DNA of 64,000 nucleotides from Gymnopus androsaceus JB14 (taxonomy: Eukaryota; Basidiomycota; Agaricomycetes; Agaricales; Omphalotaceae). This document shows, piece by piece, positions 11,319 to 23,529 of the stretch (the first letter of the stretch is position 1; each line of letters starts with the position of its first letter). A program made the translations under genes and the position numbers. Under the pieces are notes generated by a model. It worked only from the letters and a program-made list of their open reading frames with translations, was not told where the DNA came from and did not search any database. The stretch lies in NCBI GenBank assembly GCA_009733575.1, contig ML769616.1, forward strand, positions 48,093-112,092. Reading direction: 5' to 3'.

Positions 11319-13507
11319 ATGAATCGAAAAAATCATCCCGGAAGTCGTCTTGTTGGATTCTTCAAGCCTAACAAAGACAAAAGTCGCAACGCTACATCTA
11401 CCCCAAGCCGCGCTACAGCTCCAGATCCTACTTTGGTTGCAAACTCTGCAGCTGGGAATCATTCCAAACAAGATATTGGAGCTACTGTTCTGGACACTCT
11501 TGATACTGCTCTGAAGGTTTTAAAAGAGGCATCAGTACCACTTCCACCTTTGCAGGCTGCTGTAGGTGAAATATGTGAATGTTTCAATATTTACAAGGTC
11601 TGTTTTTCATCTTTTTATGTTGTTTGGATGGCTGACACAATCATTTTACAGAGTGTTTCAGGAAATACAGAGCAACCGCAAAGTTTGGCCAAGGATTTGA
11701 CCTTCCGCACCAAATTTCTAGAGCCATATTTGTCTCCAGAGAACCTGGGCTCATCTAATCAAGCTGTCCAAGTTTTGAAGGAGTAGGTCCACAATAGTCA
11801 TCAAAAAAAAATTATATGTTAAGACACTTTACAGTCAGTTGAATACTATTAGCCAAGAGGTCAAACAGGAACAGAGCAGTGGTCTTTTCAAAAGGACAGT
11901 TCGGTCTGAACACATTACTGGAAGGATTCAAGAATTCAAAACCAAAGTTCAAGATGCATATGAGCAATGCAAGGTAGCATTTCTATCTCTGAAGCTACCT
12001 GATTTTAGCTCATCAAATTTGCAGATTGAGGTTCTATTTTCTGCAGAGAGAAACACCACTGAAATCCTAAAGGTGAGATTAGCAAAACTGATAAGATTTA
12101 CTAAATTTTGTACTGTGAGAGCAGGAAGTTGCTCTAGGAAAAATGGAACACTCCACTTGGGCATACTATGATGCAGACATGGGTCTCAATCTTACTAGGA
12201 GGTTGTGCTGCCCAGGTACAAGGAAAAACATCCTTGCTGACATTGAGAAATGGGCAATGAGTTCTGAACTTGAAAGTGTGCCATCAGCTTATTGGATTTG
12301 GGGAATGGCTGGCACAGGCAAAAGCACAATTGCAATGTCAGTCTCTGATATACTTAAGGGAAAAAAAGTTCTTGCTGGAACTTTCTTCTGCTCTAGGCAG
12401 ATTCCTGAATGTAGGGATTACCGGCTAATTATCCCTACATTGGCATACCACCTGGCAAGCTTCTCTAAAACATTTGCCATGTCACTTGGGAGTGTTTTGA
12501 GTGGAAATCTTGATCCAGCTTCAAAGAAGCCAGATTATCAAGTCAAAGTCCTCTTAATTGAGCCTTGGAAGGCAGTCATCAAGTCTGGAAATATGGTAGC
12601 ACATATTCCACTTATAGTTATAGATGCTTTGGATGAATGTGAGGGTGTACATTCAGCCCTCAAACCTCTCATATTGGCTATCCAGGAAAAGGAATTTCCA
12701 GGACTGAGATTTCTGTTCACTAGCCGGCCAGAACAAGCAATTCAGCAGCTTATGCTCTCAGAGAGCCAACTGAAGACTGGGTCAATCCTTGAAGTAGGAA
12801 AAATTGTTCTTCATGAGGTTGAAAAAAGTCAAGTAGAGAATGATATATTGACTTATGTCACTGATGAGTTGGATGGCATATGCTCCTCAAAGGAGCAGCT
12901 GCAAAGGCTTACAACTCTTTCTGGAGCACTTTTCATTTATGCATCAACTGTGGTTAAATTTGTGAAGGAAGGAGACATTCTATCACGACAGAAGAAGAGG
13001 CTCAAGGAATTTCTGGAAAAGACTGAAAACCTTGAGGATTTAGATCAACTTTATGTTGAAGTTATTAAAAATGGCATTCCAAAGAAGAGGAGCTCTGGAG
13101 AAGCAGAGGAAGATTGGAATATTATGCATACAATCATTGCTGCAGGATGTCCAGTGACATGTGATATTATTGCCAAGCTCTTGAGAATTGAAACAGATGT
13201 GGTGACACATCTGATGGAGAAACTGCAGGCAGTTTTCTATATTTCGACTCAAGATGGTTGTATTTACTCCTTTCATGCCTCTTTTCCTCAGTTTCTCGAA
13301 AGAGGGGAAGGTGTTGATGGGGCAACATATCAACCCAAGGCTCAACATCTGAAACTGACTAATGGATGTTTCAACATAATGAATAAACTAAGATTCAATA
13401 TCTGTAGCCTTCCTTCTTCATTCATAGCAGATAAGGATGTACCTAAGTTTGATGAGAAAGTTAAAGAGGTACCTCCAGAATTTACTATTGCAATTTCCCA
13501 GTGGTGA
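11319..13507 (+). CDS. NACHT-domain NLR-like protein copy 1 (WD40 part out of frame)
   Basis: I read five exons in phase: 11319-11597, 11652-11782, 11835-11973, 12025-12072 and 12125-13507, giving 659 residues. The start ATG and exons match copy 2. An N-terminal segment ([25 protein letters not shown]) typical of agaricomycete NLR-like proteins precedes a NACHT ATPase with Walker A GMAGTGKS (about residue 259) and Walker [11 protein letters not shown] (about 362). Such STAND proteins are thought to oligomerise after ligand sensing in fungal self/non-self recognition. Relative to copy 2 (34420-34708) about 289 bp are deleted at 13469/13470. This removes the NACHT-WD40 linker and causes the stop at 13507, so the WD40 array starts in another frame. 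It may be expressed as a sensorless NACHT protein or be a pseudogene. Confidence 0.75.
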
Positions 13508-15566
13508 AGTAAAAGGGAGCACACCACATTTATATCTGAGTATAATGCCTCTTTGGCCAAATAGTGTGGGATGTATGCCCAAGTTAACAAGTGTAGTAAG
13601 GGTTGAACACCTAGTAGTAAATCAACCTGACACTGCAATATTAAGGGGGCATGATCAATTGGTCAATTCAGTGGTCTTTTCACCTGATGGAACCAGGATT
13701 GTGTCTGGCTCTGGAGACAAAACAGTGAGGATCTGGGATGCTACTACTGGTGCTCAGATTGGTGATCCACTGCATGGTCATGATGGTCCAATCTATTCAG
13801 TGGCCTTTTCACCTGATGGAACCAGGATTGTGTCTGGCTCTGGAGACAAAACAGTGAGGATCTGGGATGCTACTGCTGGTGCTCAGATTGGTGATCCACT
13901 GCATGGTCATGATGATCCAATCTATTCAGTGGCCTTTTCACCTGATGGAACCAGGATTGTGTCTGGCTCTGGAGACAAAACAGTGAGGATCTGGGATGCT
14001 AATACTGGTGCTCAGATTGGTGATCCACTGCATGGTCATGATCATTGGGTCAGTTCAGTGGCCTTTTCACCTGATGGAACCAGGATTGTGTCTGGCTCTG
14101 GAGACAAAGCAGTGAGGATCTGGGATGCTACTACTGGTGCTCAGATTGGTGATCCACTGCATGGTCATGATGATCCAATCTATTCGGTGGCCTTTTCACC
14201 TGATGGAACCAGGATTGTGTCTGGCTCTGGAGACAAAACAGTGAGGATCTGCGATGCTACTACTGGTGCTCAGATTGGTGATCCACTGCATGGTCATGAT
14301 GGTCCAATCTGTTCAGTGGCCTTTTCACCTGGTGGAACCAGGATTGTGTCTGGTTCTGATGACAAAACAGTGAGGATCTGGGATGCTACTACTGGTGCTC
14401 AGATTGGTGATCCACTGCATGGTCATGATGATCCAATCTATTCAGTGGCCTTTTCACCTGATGGAACCAGGATTGTGTCCGGCTCTGGAGACAAAACAGT
14501 GAGGATCTGGGATGCTAATACTGGTGCTCAGATTGGTGATCCACTGCATGGTCATGATAATTCAGTCAGTTCAGTGGCCTTTTCACCTGATGGAACCAGG
14601 ATTGTGTCTGGCTCTGAAGACAAAACAGTGAGGATCTGGGATCCTAATACTGGTGCTCAGATTGGTGATCCACTGCATGGTCATGATGATTGGGTCAGTT
14701 CAGTGGCCTTTTCACCTGATGGAACCAGGATTGTGTCTGGCTCTGGAGACAAAACAGTGAGGATCTGGGATGCTAATACTGGTGCTCAGATTGGTGATCC
14801 ACTGCATGGTCATGATAATTCAGTCAGTTCAGTGGCCTTTTCACCTGATGGAACCAGGATTGTGTCTGGCTCTGAAGACAAAACAGTGAGGATCTGGGAT
14901 CCTAATACTGGTGCTCAGATTGGTGATCCACTGCATGGTCATGATGATCCAATATATTCAGTGGCCTTTTCACCTGATGGAACCAGGATTGTGTCTGGTT
15001 CTGGAGACAAAACAGTGAGGATCTGGGATGCTAATACTGGTGCTCAGATTGGTGATCCACTGCATGGTCATGATGGTCCAATCTATTCAGTGGCCTTTTC
15101 ACCTGATGGAACCAGGATTGTGTCTGGCTCTGAAGACAAAACAGTGAGGATCTGGGATGCTAATACTGGTGCTCAGATTGGTGATCCACTGCATGGCCAT
15201 GATGATTGGGTCAGTTCAGTGGCCTTTTCACCTGATGGAACCAGGATTGTGTCTGGCTCTGGAGACAAAACAGTGAGGATCTGGGATGCTAATACTGGTG
15301 CTCAGATTGGTGATCCACTGCATGGTCATGATGGTCCAATCTATTCAGTGGCCTTTTCACCTGATGGAACCAGAATTGTGTCTGGCTCTTTTGACAAAAC
15401 AGTAGGGATCTGGGATGCTAATACTGGTGCTCAGATTGGTGATCCACTGCATGGTCATGATGGTTCAGTCAGTTCAGTGGCCTTTTCACCTGATGGAACC
15501 AGGATTGTGTCTGGCTCTTTTGACAAAACAGTGAGGATCTGGGATGCCACTGGTAGAGCTCAGTAG
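13437..15566 (+). CDS. WD40 array of NLR copy 1, 15 near-identical repeats
   Basis: This is one open frame of 709 residues. After a linker ([14 protein letters not shown]) come 15 repeats of 43 residues with core [25 protein letters not shown]. Enough blades exist for two seven-bladed propellers. Repeats are almost identical except at few sites: the residues after HGHD (GPIYS, DPIYS, HWVSS, NSVSS, DWVSS, GSVSS), the residue before DK (G, E, D, F), and the WD-A/P-T/N position. This pattern is known from fungal NLR ligand-binding repeats that undergo concerted evolution. Every frame is intact, unlike copy 2. The ATG at 13437 overlaps the end of the NACHT frame and is likely artificial, because the ancestral protein was a fusion. 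A stop follows the last repeat at 15564. Confidence 0.75.
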   Translation: MYLSLMRKLKRYLQNLLLQFPSGEVKGSTPHLYLSIMPLWPNSVGCMPKLTSVVRVEHLVVNQPDTAILRGHDQLVNSVVFSPDGTRIVSGSGDKTVRIWDATTGAQIGDPLHGHDGPIYSVAFSPDGTRIVSGSGDKTVRIWDATAGAQIGDPLHGHDDPIYSVAFSPDGTRIVSGSGDKTVRIWDANTGAQIGDPLHGHDHWVSSVAFSPDGTRIVSGSGDKAVRIWDATTGAQIGDPLHGHDDPIYSVAFSPDGTRIVSGSGDKTVRICDATTGAQIGDPLHGHDGPICSVAFSPGGTRIVSGSDDKTVRIWDATTGAQIGDPLHGHDDPIYSVAFSPDGTRIVSGSGDKTVRIWDANTGAQIGDPLHGHDNSVSSVAFSPDGTRIVSGSEDKTVRIWDPNTGAQIGDPLHGHDDWVSSVAFSPDGTRIVSGSGDKTVRIWDANTGAQIGDPLHGHDNSVSSVAFSPDGTRIVSGSEDKTVRIWDPNTGAQIGDPLHGHDDPIYSVAFSPDGTRIVSGSGDKTVRIWDANTGAQIGDPLHGHDGPIYSVAFSPDGTRIVSGSEDKTVRIWDANTGAQIGDPLHGHDDWVSSVAFSPDGTRIVSGSGDKTVRIWDANTGAQIGDPLHGHDGPIYSVAFSPDGTRIVSGSFDKTVGIWDANTGAQIGDPLHGHDGSVSSVAFSPDGTRIVSGSFDKTVRIWDATGRAQ
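13630..15560 (+). repeat. 129-bp coding minisatellite (WD40 units)
   Basis: Fifteen tandem 129 bp units encode the WD40 repeats of copy 1. Repeats 8 and 10 share the same variant set (NSVSS, EDK, DPN), which suggests higher-order duplication of unit pairs. The high DNA identity makes the array prone to unequal exchange and assembly collapse. Confidence 0.9.
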
Positions 15567-15568
15567 AA

Positions 15569-16060
15569 AAGTCATGACCATTCAGTTAGGTATGCCACTA
15601 ACAGTATCATCTACAGGTCTACAGACCATAACCTGCCCACCTCTGGCTCCACTTGGGATGTCCAAATTAGTATGGACCATCAACATCATTGCAATCAACA
15701 ATCATTTCAAGGTATATTCTTCACTCAGCCAATCATTTCTTTCTAATCTCAGTTTCAGCAAGCCATAATTGGTCTCTCTCCCACAACGGCTGGATCAAGT
15801 TTCTCAATTCCCCACCCAATGTTATTTGGATTCCTCCACAATTTCACAGACTTTTATGGAGGCCCCAGAACACATGTATCATCTCCCAAAAGGGATACAC
15901 CAAATTATCATTTTTGGACTGTGTCTATGGAGCACATTGGAGTGAGTGCATTGAGGACTCGGAGGTTTCTAGCAAATAACTTCTTTGAATCAATATCATT
16001 GTTATTGTTCCCCATAAATGCCACTCTGTCTGCATTGTACAGTAGTTCTATTTAATCTTG
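15569..16060 (+). pseudogene. C-terminal exon remnant of NLR copy 1
   Basis: After the TAG at 15564 homologous coding sequence continues. An exon-like stretch ends ..cattcaag at about 15709, followed by an intron gtatat...ttcag (about 15710-15759). A terminal exon then reads SHNGWIKFLNSPPNVIWIPP, the usual post-WD40 tail of agaricomycete NACHT-WD40 proteins, to a stop near 15979. The relic at about 18100-18185 and copy 2 at about 37110-37320 carry the same tail. The stop at the end of the WD40 array therefore probably truncates the ancestral protein. Confidence 0.55.
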
Positions 16061-16763
16061 TATACATATATCACTATAAGCATTAAAGCAAATAACCACT
16101 TTAAGGATGGTACACTCCAGGCTGAGCAAAGCAAGTTGAATCAAAAACAGGACTCACATTCTCTCTTTGAGCACCAATTGATGAGGATTTAGATAAAGTA
16201 GAGCCTGGCATAATTATGGCCACAATGAGGCATGCAATTTTTATGGTTGGGAACAGTGCATACTTTGAGTGAAATACCTTTACTTTGTAGTTATTCCTTT
16301 CAAGCTAAAGATCCAATAGGACTTCCAAGGTAGGCAGACTCAAATATACAATGATGATCCATTGGGTGTGTGTATATTGTAAGACTGGGGTTGGAGGTCT
16401 TGGGGTTGCATGTAGTGTACATGAAATAGCTTAGTTAATGGACCAGGCGGGCATGATCTGCAATTGAATATGTGTGCGGGGACTAGTCAGATGACTAGAG
16501 ATAGTAGAATCAGTAATAAGAGACCCTAAGCCCCGAAGGGAAACAAATGAGATGCTCTACCCACATGACACCACTCATTGACAAACTCGGGAATCAAAGG
16601 GAGATTCCAACACAAGTTATTCAGGCCATTAATGCGGAAACTTTTATGGCAAATGTTTCTGGCACACCATATTGATCTTTCCATAGGTGGAAAATAAATA
16701 AGAACATTGAAGCTCCACAACACCCTTTGATACCCAGGTACTCTCAACACACTTATTTCATTG

Positions 16764-17309
16764 AGCCCTAGACACAGATCTTGTTAACAAATATGACTAC
16801 AACTGTAGGTTTTACATTAGTATATAAATTACTACAATTGTAGGTACTCTCAATTATGTATTATATATTAATACATTTGGTGCACAAATTTTGTGCCCAC
16901 CTCTAAAGCCTCGTTTGCGCTTATTTCGATAGGTGCCAGCCCCTAACCCTAACCCCAACCCCTAACCACTGACCCAGCATGTTTGGCAATGCCGGACTAG
17001 CTCTCTAATGTTAGGGTTCACCCTTCGGGCAAACCCTAATGAGAGCTAGCCCTGGCATTGCTTAGAAAGAAAAAATAAATGTTTTATTAAATATGGTACA
17101 TTGCAGAATTGAACACTCGTGGACAGCTGATGGCACATAGGACTGCTGACCAAGAATCCCACTGTGCCATAAGGTGCATGTAAATCAGTAACTTAGTTCA
17201 AATATATCACATCACTATTATTATGTTACTTACAGGTGTAATAAATTTATAGATTAATTAGAAACTTACCATTGTAATCATTAATCAACAAGTCTGGTGT
17301 CGTAGGTTG
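16764..17309. mobile_element. 546-bp inverted-repeat insert with 8-bp target duplication
   Basis: It is flanked by TTTCATTG on both sides (16756-16763 and 17310-17317). The empty site with a single TTTCATTG is seen at 38714-38721. The ends are imperfect inverted repeats (agccctagacacagatcttg against caacctacgacaccagactt). The interior has a C-rich telomere-like run (16939-16968) and a long hairpin (16986-17061). An 8 bp duplication suits hAT-like or KDZ-like movers. No transposase is encoded. Confidence 0.75.
16986..17061. repeat. Long near-perfect hairpin
   Basis: GCAATGCC..CTAGCTCTC..TTAGGGTT pairs with AAACCCTAA..GAGAGCTAG..GGCATTGC around a short loop. This gives roughly 30 base pairs with small interruptions. 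It lies inside the 546 bp insert, next to its telomere-like run. Confidence 0.7.
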
Positions 17310-17555
17310 TTTCATTGGGAAAACTTGACAATGATGGTTATCCCATCCGTACCACTAACAGCAGAATGACAATCAAAGATCACCAGGGGAAACTCATTGG
17401 AGTTATCCCAAAGACAAATAAACTATACCAGATCCCATCATGGGAACATGCCTATCCAACTAAGATCAACAGATTGGCATCTCTATATGAAGCCCAGTGC
17501 TTCCTAGGTCAACTCAATTATGCTTACATTAAGCATATGTTCCAAAACAATCATA

Positions 17556-18400
17556 TCAGTGGCCTTTTAACCTGATGGAACCAGGATTGTGTCTGGCTCT
17601 TGAGACAAAAAGTGAGGATCTAGGATACTAATACTGGTGCTCAGATTGGTGATCCACTGCATGGTCATGATGATACAGTTTTTTCAGTGGCATTTGCATC
17701 TGATGGAACCAGGATTGTGTCTGGCTCTTCTGACAAAACAGTGAGGATCTGGGATGCTAATACTGGTGCTCAGATTGGTGATCCACTGCATGGTCATGAT
17801 GATACAGTCTTTTCAATGGCCTGTTCACCTAATGGAACAAGGATTCCATCAGGCTCTGAAGACAACATAGTGAGGATCTGGGATACCACTACTGGGGTTC
17901 AGCTGCAAGGTCACAACCATTTAGTCAGACATGCCCCAACAATACCATATATGGGTCTATGGTCAATTCCTTGCCCACCTTCAGAAGTTAGAACCATTCA
18001 GGGGGTCCCAATTAATATGGTCCCTCAAGATCATTGCAACCCTCAATCATCTCAAGGTAGATGCTTTTGTTCAGCGAATCATTTGCTTCTAATCTCTGTT
18101 TTAGCACACCATAACTGGTCTCTCTCCCAAAATGGCTGGATCAAGTTGCCCAATTCACCACCTAATGTTATTCTGATTCCTCCATAATTTCACATACTTT
18201 TATTGAGGCCCCAGAACACATGTATCATCTCCCAAAAGGAAAACACCTGATTACCTTTTTTTGACTGTATCTATGGAGAGCATTGGAGTGATTGCATTGA
18301 GGACTGAGAGTTTTCTAGCCAACAACTTCTGGTAATTGTTTTCATTCTCATCATTCCCTGTGCATGTCACTATATATGCATTGTGTGGTAGTTATCTTTC
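17556..18400 (+). pseudogene. Third NACHT-WD40 copy: three-repeat relic
   Basis: About three WD40 units remain. The first is broken by a stop in GSS*DK and an indel (17560-17680). Two are readable (17687-17920, [21 protein letters not shown]). A linker exon, an intron (about 18056-18103) and the C-terminal tail [18 protein letters not shown] to about 18187 follow, plus 3' DNA homologous to 15830-16060. Everything 5' of these repeats is missing, replaced by the copia fragment that joins at about 17556. Confidence 0.75.
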
Positions 18401-19325
18401 ATATTATTTACATAATATATGGGCATAACAGCTTTGAGGATTCTGGATCAAGGGCCTCCGAAAAATAAAAGTTGTATCAGGGGTTGGAAATTTTTTTTCA
18501 ACCTCGGCCAGGGACCCTACCTCCATTCATGTGACTTTTGAGGTCATGTGATTGCCAAATATGGTAGCTATGAGACATTGGTAATGATTTCTGCTCATTG
18601 TGCCATCTTTTTCCCAATTCACCTTCATTGAGTATTTACTCTAGATACCATAGTATTGCACATTTGTCTTTTCTAGCTGGGGATTACTACATCTGCATAA
18701 AGTCCATAAGTCTCTCCACTGTGGCTTTTCATCTTCCTCTGCATACACATAAAGTCCACATTTTCATTTTGGCTTTTCTCTTTGTATCCAGAAAATTCCT
18801 TATTTCTTTTGCATCCACACAAGTCCATATGGCTATTAAAATCTATTGGGGCATTTCTTTTCTTCTGCATATACAATTAAACCCCTCCTATTGTGGTACT
18901 GATGATATGCCAATTTTTCAGCTAAAGCTGAAACTGTACAGAATTGATAATCCTAGATTCTGTTCATTATACTGAGAACTATAGTGAGCCCAAGCTGATA
19001 GTTGAAGTCTATTGAGAGTCTATTGTACTCTAGAGATTGCAGAGTGATGGTACGCATTAATGGTATCTCACTTAACTTTGTGAATGCATCTTGTTCCAAG
19101 TCCTATGCATTGTATGGTGTAGCAAGTCAAGCTTGGCAGATACCGAGTTGATGAGCAAGGCTATTTCGAGCCCACATATAATTATTACTAGGCTAGACAA
19201 TCAAAAGACATACCCAAGGGATTGAAGTTTCCGAGGCAGCACTTGGTGCAGCCCAATGAGTTGGTTATACAAAATTTACAATGTTACTCTGCCGAGATGA
19301 AAACTCTTGACCAGATGAAAGCTTT
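18401..19325. other. Non-coding DNA with a degenerate minisatellite
   Basis: No gene is visible. Between about 18685 and 18880 a loose repeat recurs about four times (ctgcatacacataaagtccac, ttttgcatccacacaagtcc and similar) at 60-70 bp spacing. The long reading frame at 18598 is hydrophobic, lacks motifs and reads through this repeat, so I do not call it. At about 19326 the shared 3' flank of the dehydrogenase copies begins. Confidence 0.4.
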
Positions 19326-19827
19326 GAGCTCATTGGGCAGTGGCATGATCATGATGGTCACAAGCAGGAATGGTTTAGGCGCTTGAAGTTGGTAGAGAGC
19401 ACTTTGGCCTGGTCTAAAGCAGTTCCCTAGGGTGTCGGTATAATTACTAAAATTACAAGGATTCTAGAGTTTCTTCTGACATCTTCTAGAAGGCGGGCTA
19501 CCAAGCTACTTTTCATCTATTCATTGTCCCATATCGAAAGCCATGTGAACTGTAACATTTGTGAGACAACCAGCTTCAAGACTTTCCAGTACTAATACGC
19601 ATTTCAGTACGCATTATGCAAAAAAGGAGCATCTCATATCCATTCAAACTCCCAGTCATTATAAAGTACAATATCTGTATGTATGTCACGTACTACACCC
19701 ATTCCCATTCCCATTTCATTTTTATACAACTTCTAATCCATTCTGCGTCCCGCTCGCTTCAACTCTTTACTTGGAAAGATCCCTAGCGAAATGGAAAAAG
19801 TCAACGCTCGAAGCGTTAACGCCGTAT

Positions 19828-22800
19828 TTATAAAGCTAAAAAGACAAACATAACATCAGTAAACCTCGAGGAATCCAAATCGTCCTTACTCACAAAATGC
19901 GATGCAACCCAACTAGAGAACAACGCCCTCTGATACGCCTCCGGCAACCGCTTCAACAACGTCTCCAACCCAATCTTCTCAACCAGCGTCTTGGGTATCG
20001 CCCTCCTCATCACCCCATTCCTACTCGGAACATCCTCAAACAAATCCGAGCTCTCCAATTCAGCCTGGAGGTTGTTCAACGTCGACGACAGCTCATCCGA
20101 GATGGTCGTACGCGGTTTGGCTCCCTGCAGGCGCGTATGCTCTTTCCACAGGCAGTGGAATTCAGCAGCAGCGTTTTCGGTGATCTTTTCTTGGATATCC
20201 TTGACGTAGCTCTGGTAGAATTCGGAAGGTTTGCCGTCTTTGAATATCATCAAGTCGACGTATTCTTCCGTTGAGAGAGCGAGACCGGCTAGGACTTCCA
20301 AGGAAGAACTCGTTACACCACCTGGACGAACGGACATGAATAAGTTTTGCACTTGAGAGGAGAAATAAAACCAACTAACCCTTGTTGGTACTCGAATCTT
20401 TGAAGACGACCACTTTACGTTTTTCGAGAAACAAACGCGCTTGTTGGGTGAGGAACAGGTTGGCGCCTTCTACGATGTACTTGAAGTGGGGTTTACCCTC
20501 GCTGTCGAAGAGCGCAGTCATATTCGAGATATTGACGGCTTCCGGTCTGAATATAAACGTTAGATAGACGACTGGAATACACTGAATAATCATATACCGT
20601 CCACCACAGGGCACGAACAAGTCAGCTTTAAATCTCAGATGAGCTCCATTACGAAATCAGTCCCGTCGAGAACGATTTCGCCCGCTACCCATAGCATATC
20701 AGCCTTTGCTCATAAAAAAGAAAAAAAAAGTGAACAATGTACAAGGCAACTTGACATCCTGCTCCTCAACCTTCACCAAGTACCCATCCTTGCTCAACTT
20801 CGCCCTATCAAAGTGCGCGGCGGTCAAACGCTTTTTGGCCAGACGGACGAGTTCTTCGCGATCGAGCCCAGTGGGGTCAGCAAGGACACCACTTCCATCG
20901 ATGATGGCGACGGTTTTGTCGGAGCTGAGTAGGATTTCGTCTACAAGAGAAATCAACGTTAGCTCGGGGGTAACAAGCCAAAGAAGAACGTATACTCACT
21001 CGATCCAAGATCCCCATCCGGTCCTCCCGTCTGCACTTTTGTAATCTCCTTCTCCTTCAACCCCAACTGCTTATAGATACCCAACACATACTGCCTGATA
21101 CTCAGCGAAGTCATACCACACGTGTCGTGTGGAACTCCACCAAGTGTCTCGGCACTCTTTCCAGTGGTGAAGGACTTCCACCATGTTTCAGCGTCTTGGT
21201 CGCGGGCATGGAGTGCTGTCCAATCCATCATATCTGCTGTACCCTCTGCACCACAGACATGAGCAAAAGGTAACGGTAGGGAGTAAAAGTGTCGACAAAC
21301 CATCAGGACCAAAGAACAACAACTCTGGCTTTTCGTACAAGTCGACCGGTGTCTCCTTGATTCCGGGTGTTTTACCTGGGATTAGCAGGTCGACGATTGC
21401 CTAAAATAATGAGGTTAGTGTAAGTACATATAGAAAGAGAAAGAGCACACGTACATCAACATATTTCTCGAAACACAACCTCGGCGTAGCCCCGATCGAA
21501 GGCAATATCGTACCCTTGGCTCCTCCCTCGGGAATATCTTTATTCTTCAACGACTGGGTCGAAGCCAAGTTGTAATTTTCGTCAAACCTAAACACGTCGT
21601 CATCAGCGTATGTACATCCAAAGAGAGAGAGAGAGAGAGAGAGAGAAACACGTACAACATCCTCTGATTAATCGAATACATCTCTTTATTCCTACTCATC
21701 ACAATCCTAATCCCTCCCCTCGCCACATCCCTAAACCTAATATGGAACCCTCTAAACTCATTCCCAATAACGAAAAACATCGCAAACGGCTTCTTGGGAT
21801 ACTCCACATCGGGTAAGAACCCTGGATCCAAGCGGAAGGACAAGGTGACTTTCGTAGGTTGGTAGAAATTGGTTTAAGGATGTGTTTGTTAAAGATGAGG
21901 AAGGATTCGAGGACTTGGAGGGAGTGTTTGTTGGGGACTGTGCGGCGGATTTTGTCGTAGAGCTCCTCGTCGGAGAGGGGTTGGATGGTTTGGAGGCGTG
22001 GGTGAGCCTGGATGATAACGGTTAGAGATACAGATTGCATAAAGGAAAGCGGACGCACATCAATTTGGTAGCACAGTCAGACGCGGGGTAGTGAACCATG
22101 GCAAAGTTGACATAAAGAAGTCGAATCTGCAAACAAGATAAATGCACCCGTACCATCACAGAACGCTTGCAGACCTACCAGCTCCGAATGAGTATGAATA
22201 ACCTGCTCAATACTCTCCCTCGTAAACGTCTCCTTCCTAAACGTCCTCTTGATATTATTCAACACTTCGGCATGCGCAGGGTCGTTTTCGTCCAAGAGGT
22301 TTTTGAGCTGCAAGTAGGTCGGGCCGAGCCAGTTGCAAAAGTGTCATGCAAAGATCCAGCCACAGTCTAATGACGCGATCAGCACAGCGAAGACAGAGAG
22401 GGAGAGATCTCACTCACAAACATAGCCTCCTGGACAGCATGCGTACCTGGGGCCTTTGGGAGGAAGAACGGGGTGTCGGGAAGACAGAACAGAAGTAAAG
22501 CCTCCTTCATGACCTGGAAGATGGAGTGTTCGATCGGCGGGGCATTAGAGTTTGGAACGGGGTTGAGGTATAAGGAGATGATGATGACGCCGTTAGAGAA
22601 TTGTTCCACGTATTTGCGAGCAGAGAGAGTAAAAGTGGTAGAGAATGGAGAGAGCACTGGTATAGAAGTTAGTAGATAAAGATAGGTCGATGATGACGCG
22701 TACGTACCTAAACAAGGTGGTAGTCCCGCCCATCTTGTATCCGATAACAAGACGTCTCTCTCTCGAGCCCTCGACTTTGAAAACCAACCGTACCGTTGCT

Positions 22801-23483
22801 CAACGCTCCACATGATCTAGAATTTGGATGAGTTGCTGAACGAGGGAGCGAACGATGCTCTTTCATACCTTTTCCCGCTGGCTTTTTCCAAGGACTTGTC
22901 AGACACGTTCCTGCCCTCTGCGTCCTTTGTGGCAAGGCTGTCCGGAAAGACACACTTGCTGGCGAGATAGCATCTGAGCTGCTGAGAAGCAGTCGCGGAG
23001 ATGGACCCGACGAAACGGAAAGTTTCGAGTCTGAGCATTGAGCTGTCGAGGAACAAGGTGTCGATTCTAAATTCCGTTTGAGGAACGTTGGAGATGCCGT
23101 ATAGAGCGTGGGCTTACCTCGACTCGCAAGCAGCGCTAGGCCCCTGAGTAGTAGTAATACCAGGGGGACTAGTATGAATAAAAGTTGCGCCATTTCCATT
23201 CTCGTCAATCTTCTCGAGATCAGTACTGAGCTTTAGCGCAGTAATGTGGCTAAGATAGCTGCTTGAGACTCGTTGCCGAGATTCGTCTAAAATCAGTAGA
23301 CTTTGTGGCTGAGGGATAAAGCCCTACAAAATATCATTAATCTTGATCGAGATTTGATCCAGTCTACTACTCACCTTTGCTCCGAATTCCTGCTGCTCTG
23401 TACTTCTTTCACTTTGAATACAGGCAAGCCATCGCTGTTATTTCTAGCCACAGAGCCTAGCACAGACAGACGCGAGTCTGGCG
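19828..23483 (-). pseudogene. GDH2: NAD-glutamate dehydrogenase copy C, 5' end damaged
   Basis: This is a close duplicate of copy A, including introns, the GA-repeat intron and 3' flank from about 19326. Conserved exons include LSSTLNNLQAELESSDLFED, KHTRLQ-type C-terminal sequence, DGSGVLADPTGLDREEL, WWKSFTTGKS and FRDVARGGIRIV. Towards its 5' side it decays. Exon 3 has internal losses at about 23220-23300. Exon 4 lacks pieces (about 22870-22915). Exon 2 lacks 36 bases present in A at 6674-6709. Homology stops at about 23483, before exon 1. It shares the exon 6 frame disruption with A and B. It cannot encode a complete enzyme. Confidence 0.8.
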
Positions 23484-23529
23484 GGTGTCCTGAGGAACGA
23501 TAGTTCAGACACTCAGACTGGTGTCAATA

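Larger units (their letters stand above)
16551..17556 (+). mobile_element. Copia pol fragment (family of copia 2), split by an insert
   Basis: 16551-16763 and 17310-17556 together match about 60150-60600 of copia 2. They cover the post-protease region up to the GAG-pre-integrase (MGKLDNDGYPI, GVIPKTNKLYQIPS, NYAYIKHMF). A 546 bp insert separates the halves. The same fragment without the insert lies at 38507-38760 behind NLR copy 2, so it predates the NLR-unit duplication. No LTR is attached. The frame from 17315 runs across the end of the fragment into WD40 sequence and is chimeric. Confidence 0.75.

Noticed and set aside
13630..15560. CRISPR or satellite array reading of the 129 bp repeats
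   Set aside because: The units are coding WD40 repeats with in-frame conservation and no spacer structure.
18598..18975. 125-residue plus-strand frame
   Set aside because: Low-complexity hydrophobic reading of a degenerate minisatellite.
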